From: Rubrobacter sp.
GTDB lineage: Bacteria > Actinomycetota > Rubrobacteria > Rubrobacterales > Rubrobacteraceae
Reading direction: 5' to 3'
Assembly (NCBI GenBank): GCA_019247245.1
Contig: JAFAPF010000013.1
Span: forward strand, 1-6,483
DNA length: 6,483 bases
In this document: in pieces, positions 5,968 through 6,483 of the stretch
Numbering within the stretch: position 1 is the first letter of the stretch
How the letters are laid out: the number at the start of each line of letters is the position of its first letter
The notes under the pieces: model-generated
What the model was told of the DNA's origin: nothing
Databases searched by the model: none
What the model saw: only the letters and a program-made list of their open reading frames with translations
Position numbers and translations under genes: made by a program

Positions 5968-6483
5968 TCAGTGTGCAGTACGCAGCTGTGCTTCACGTGG
6001 AGCGGCCGCTCTACGCCTACGAGCATAGGACATCGTACAGATGATCAATCCAAGGAGGATCGAAACGCCTATTAGCGGTGAGATCACTAAGAAGATCGGT
6101 ATCGACAAGACGAAGACGAGACCAATGCGGATAAGAGCGTCACCAATCAGCACACACCCCCAGATAAGCGCAAGAAACCGTTGGGTCAACCGAAACGAGG
6201 GATCCCGCCACTGCCCCTCAATACGAGCTGCACGACTTGGATCGTTACCGCTGTAGAACTGACGGCTAAGGTAAAACATCAGTGGTCGCCTTAGCAGAAG
6301 CGATCCTAAGCAAGTCAGGCCAAACACGCCGGTGAGAAATGATTCCTTGAGCAGAAGTAATAGAGGGCTTCCAGAGATGAGGCCAGTAAGCAAGCCCAGC
6401 CCGATGAAGGCTAACGCGATCACCCCGATGATATCTAGGTGTCTAGTACGTATCCAACCAAGGATAATGCCTGCAACCGGAAA
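5968..6483 (-). CDS. VC0807-like integral membrane protein, 3' part (5' end outside window)
   Basis: The - strand frame is open to the right edge, so the GTG at 6423 is probably not the start. The 20 codons before it read as membrane protein (FPVAGIILGWIRTRHLDIIG) and fit the family. The visible part is 171 residues. Counting from the GTG codon, hydrophobic segments lie near 1-16, 20-44, 82-104 and 106-132. A conserved-looking cytoplasmic loop RRPLMFYLSRQF (45-56) follows the second, and the C-terminus is basic (YARRRRAAAPR). This layout and the RRPLMFYLARQF-type loop match what I recall of the VC0807 family, relatives of septation protein A-like membrane proteins of unknown biochemical role. 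No catalytic residues are evident. It precedes the nitronate monooxygenase on the same strand with 81 bases between and no terminator, so joint transcription is possible. The family name is from memory; membrane location is secure. Confidence 0.7.
   Translation of the reverse strand, partial: FPVAGIILGWIRTRHLDIIGVIALAFIGLGLLTGLISGSPLLLLLKESFLTGVFGLTCLGSLLLRRPLMFYLSRQFYSGNDPSRAARIEGQWRDPSFRLTQRFLALIWGCVLIGDALIRIGLVFVLSIPIFLVISPLIGVSILLGLIICTMSYARRRRAAAPREAQLRTAH

Overview
The window looks like a chromosomal segment of an actinobacterium or a close relative, with GC in the mid-50s by eye. The metal-transporter proteins and the nitronate monooxygenase resemble, from memory, versions I associate with Thermoleophilia and Acidimicrobiia. 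Gene starts include ATG, TTG and GTG, and genes in the left half are packed with stop/start overlaps. The taxonomic guess is weak because no ribosomal or other marker gene is present.

Left half (1-3366, + strand): an operon for a high-affinity zinc (possibly manganese) ABC importer. It runs from the 3' part of the substrate-binding protein (its 5' end is outside the window) to the ATPase, a first ABC-3 permease, a possible 43-residue small protein, and a second, different ABC-3 permease. The binding protein captures the metal outside the membrane. The two unlike permeases probably form a heterodimeric channel, and the ATPase drives transport. The small frame between the permeases starts on the stop codon of the first and ends just before the TTG start of the second. 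The ribosome-binding site of the second permease lies in the last codons of the small frame.

Middle (3367-4791): a gene-poor, eroded zone. It holds about 320 bases with nothing recognisable, an unrecognised open frame on the - strand (3691-3966), and a 140-residue - strand gene that appears to be the two ends of a MarR/GNAT two-domain protein joined in frame by a large internal deletion. It also holds a C-terminal scrap of an EamA/DMT-type transporter directly behind the nitronate monooxygenase. Three broken or unplaced items in about 1.4 kb suggest repeated deletion.

Right part (4792-6483, - strand): an intact nitronate monooxygenase (flavin enzyme of the 2-nitropropane dioxygenase family), preceded 81 bases upstream by a membrane protein resembling the VC0807 family, whose 5' end is outside the window. 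The two may be co-transcribed.

I see no tRNA, rRNA, CRISPR array, insertion sequence or phage gene. The items most worth a second look are the MarR-GNAT deletion chimera, the palindrome and leaderless-type promoter at its start, and the small frame embedded in the transporter operon.
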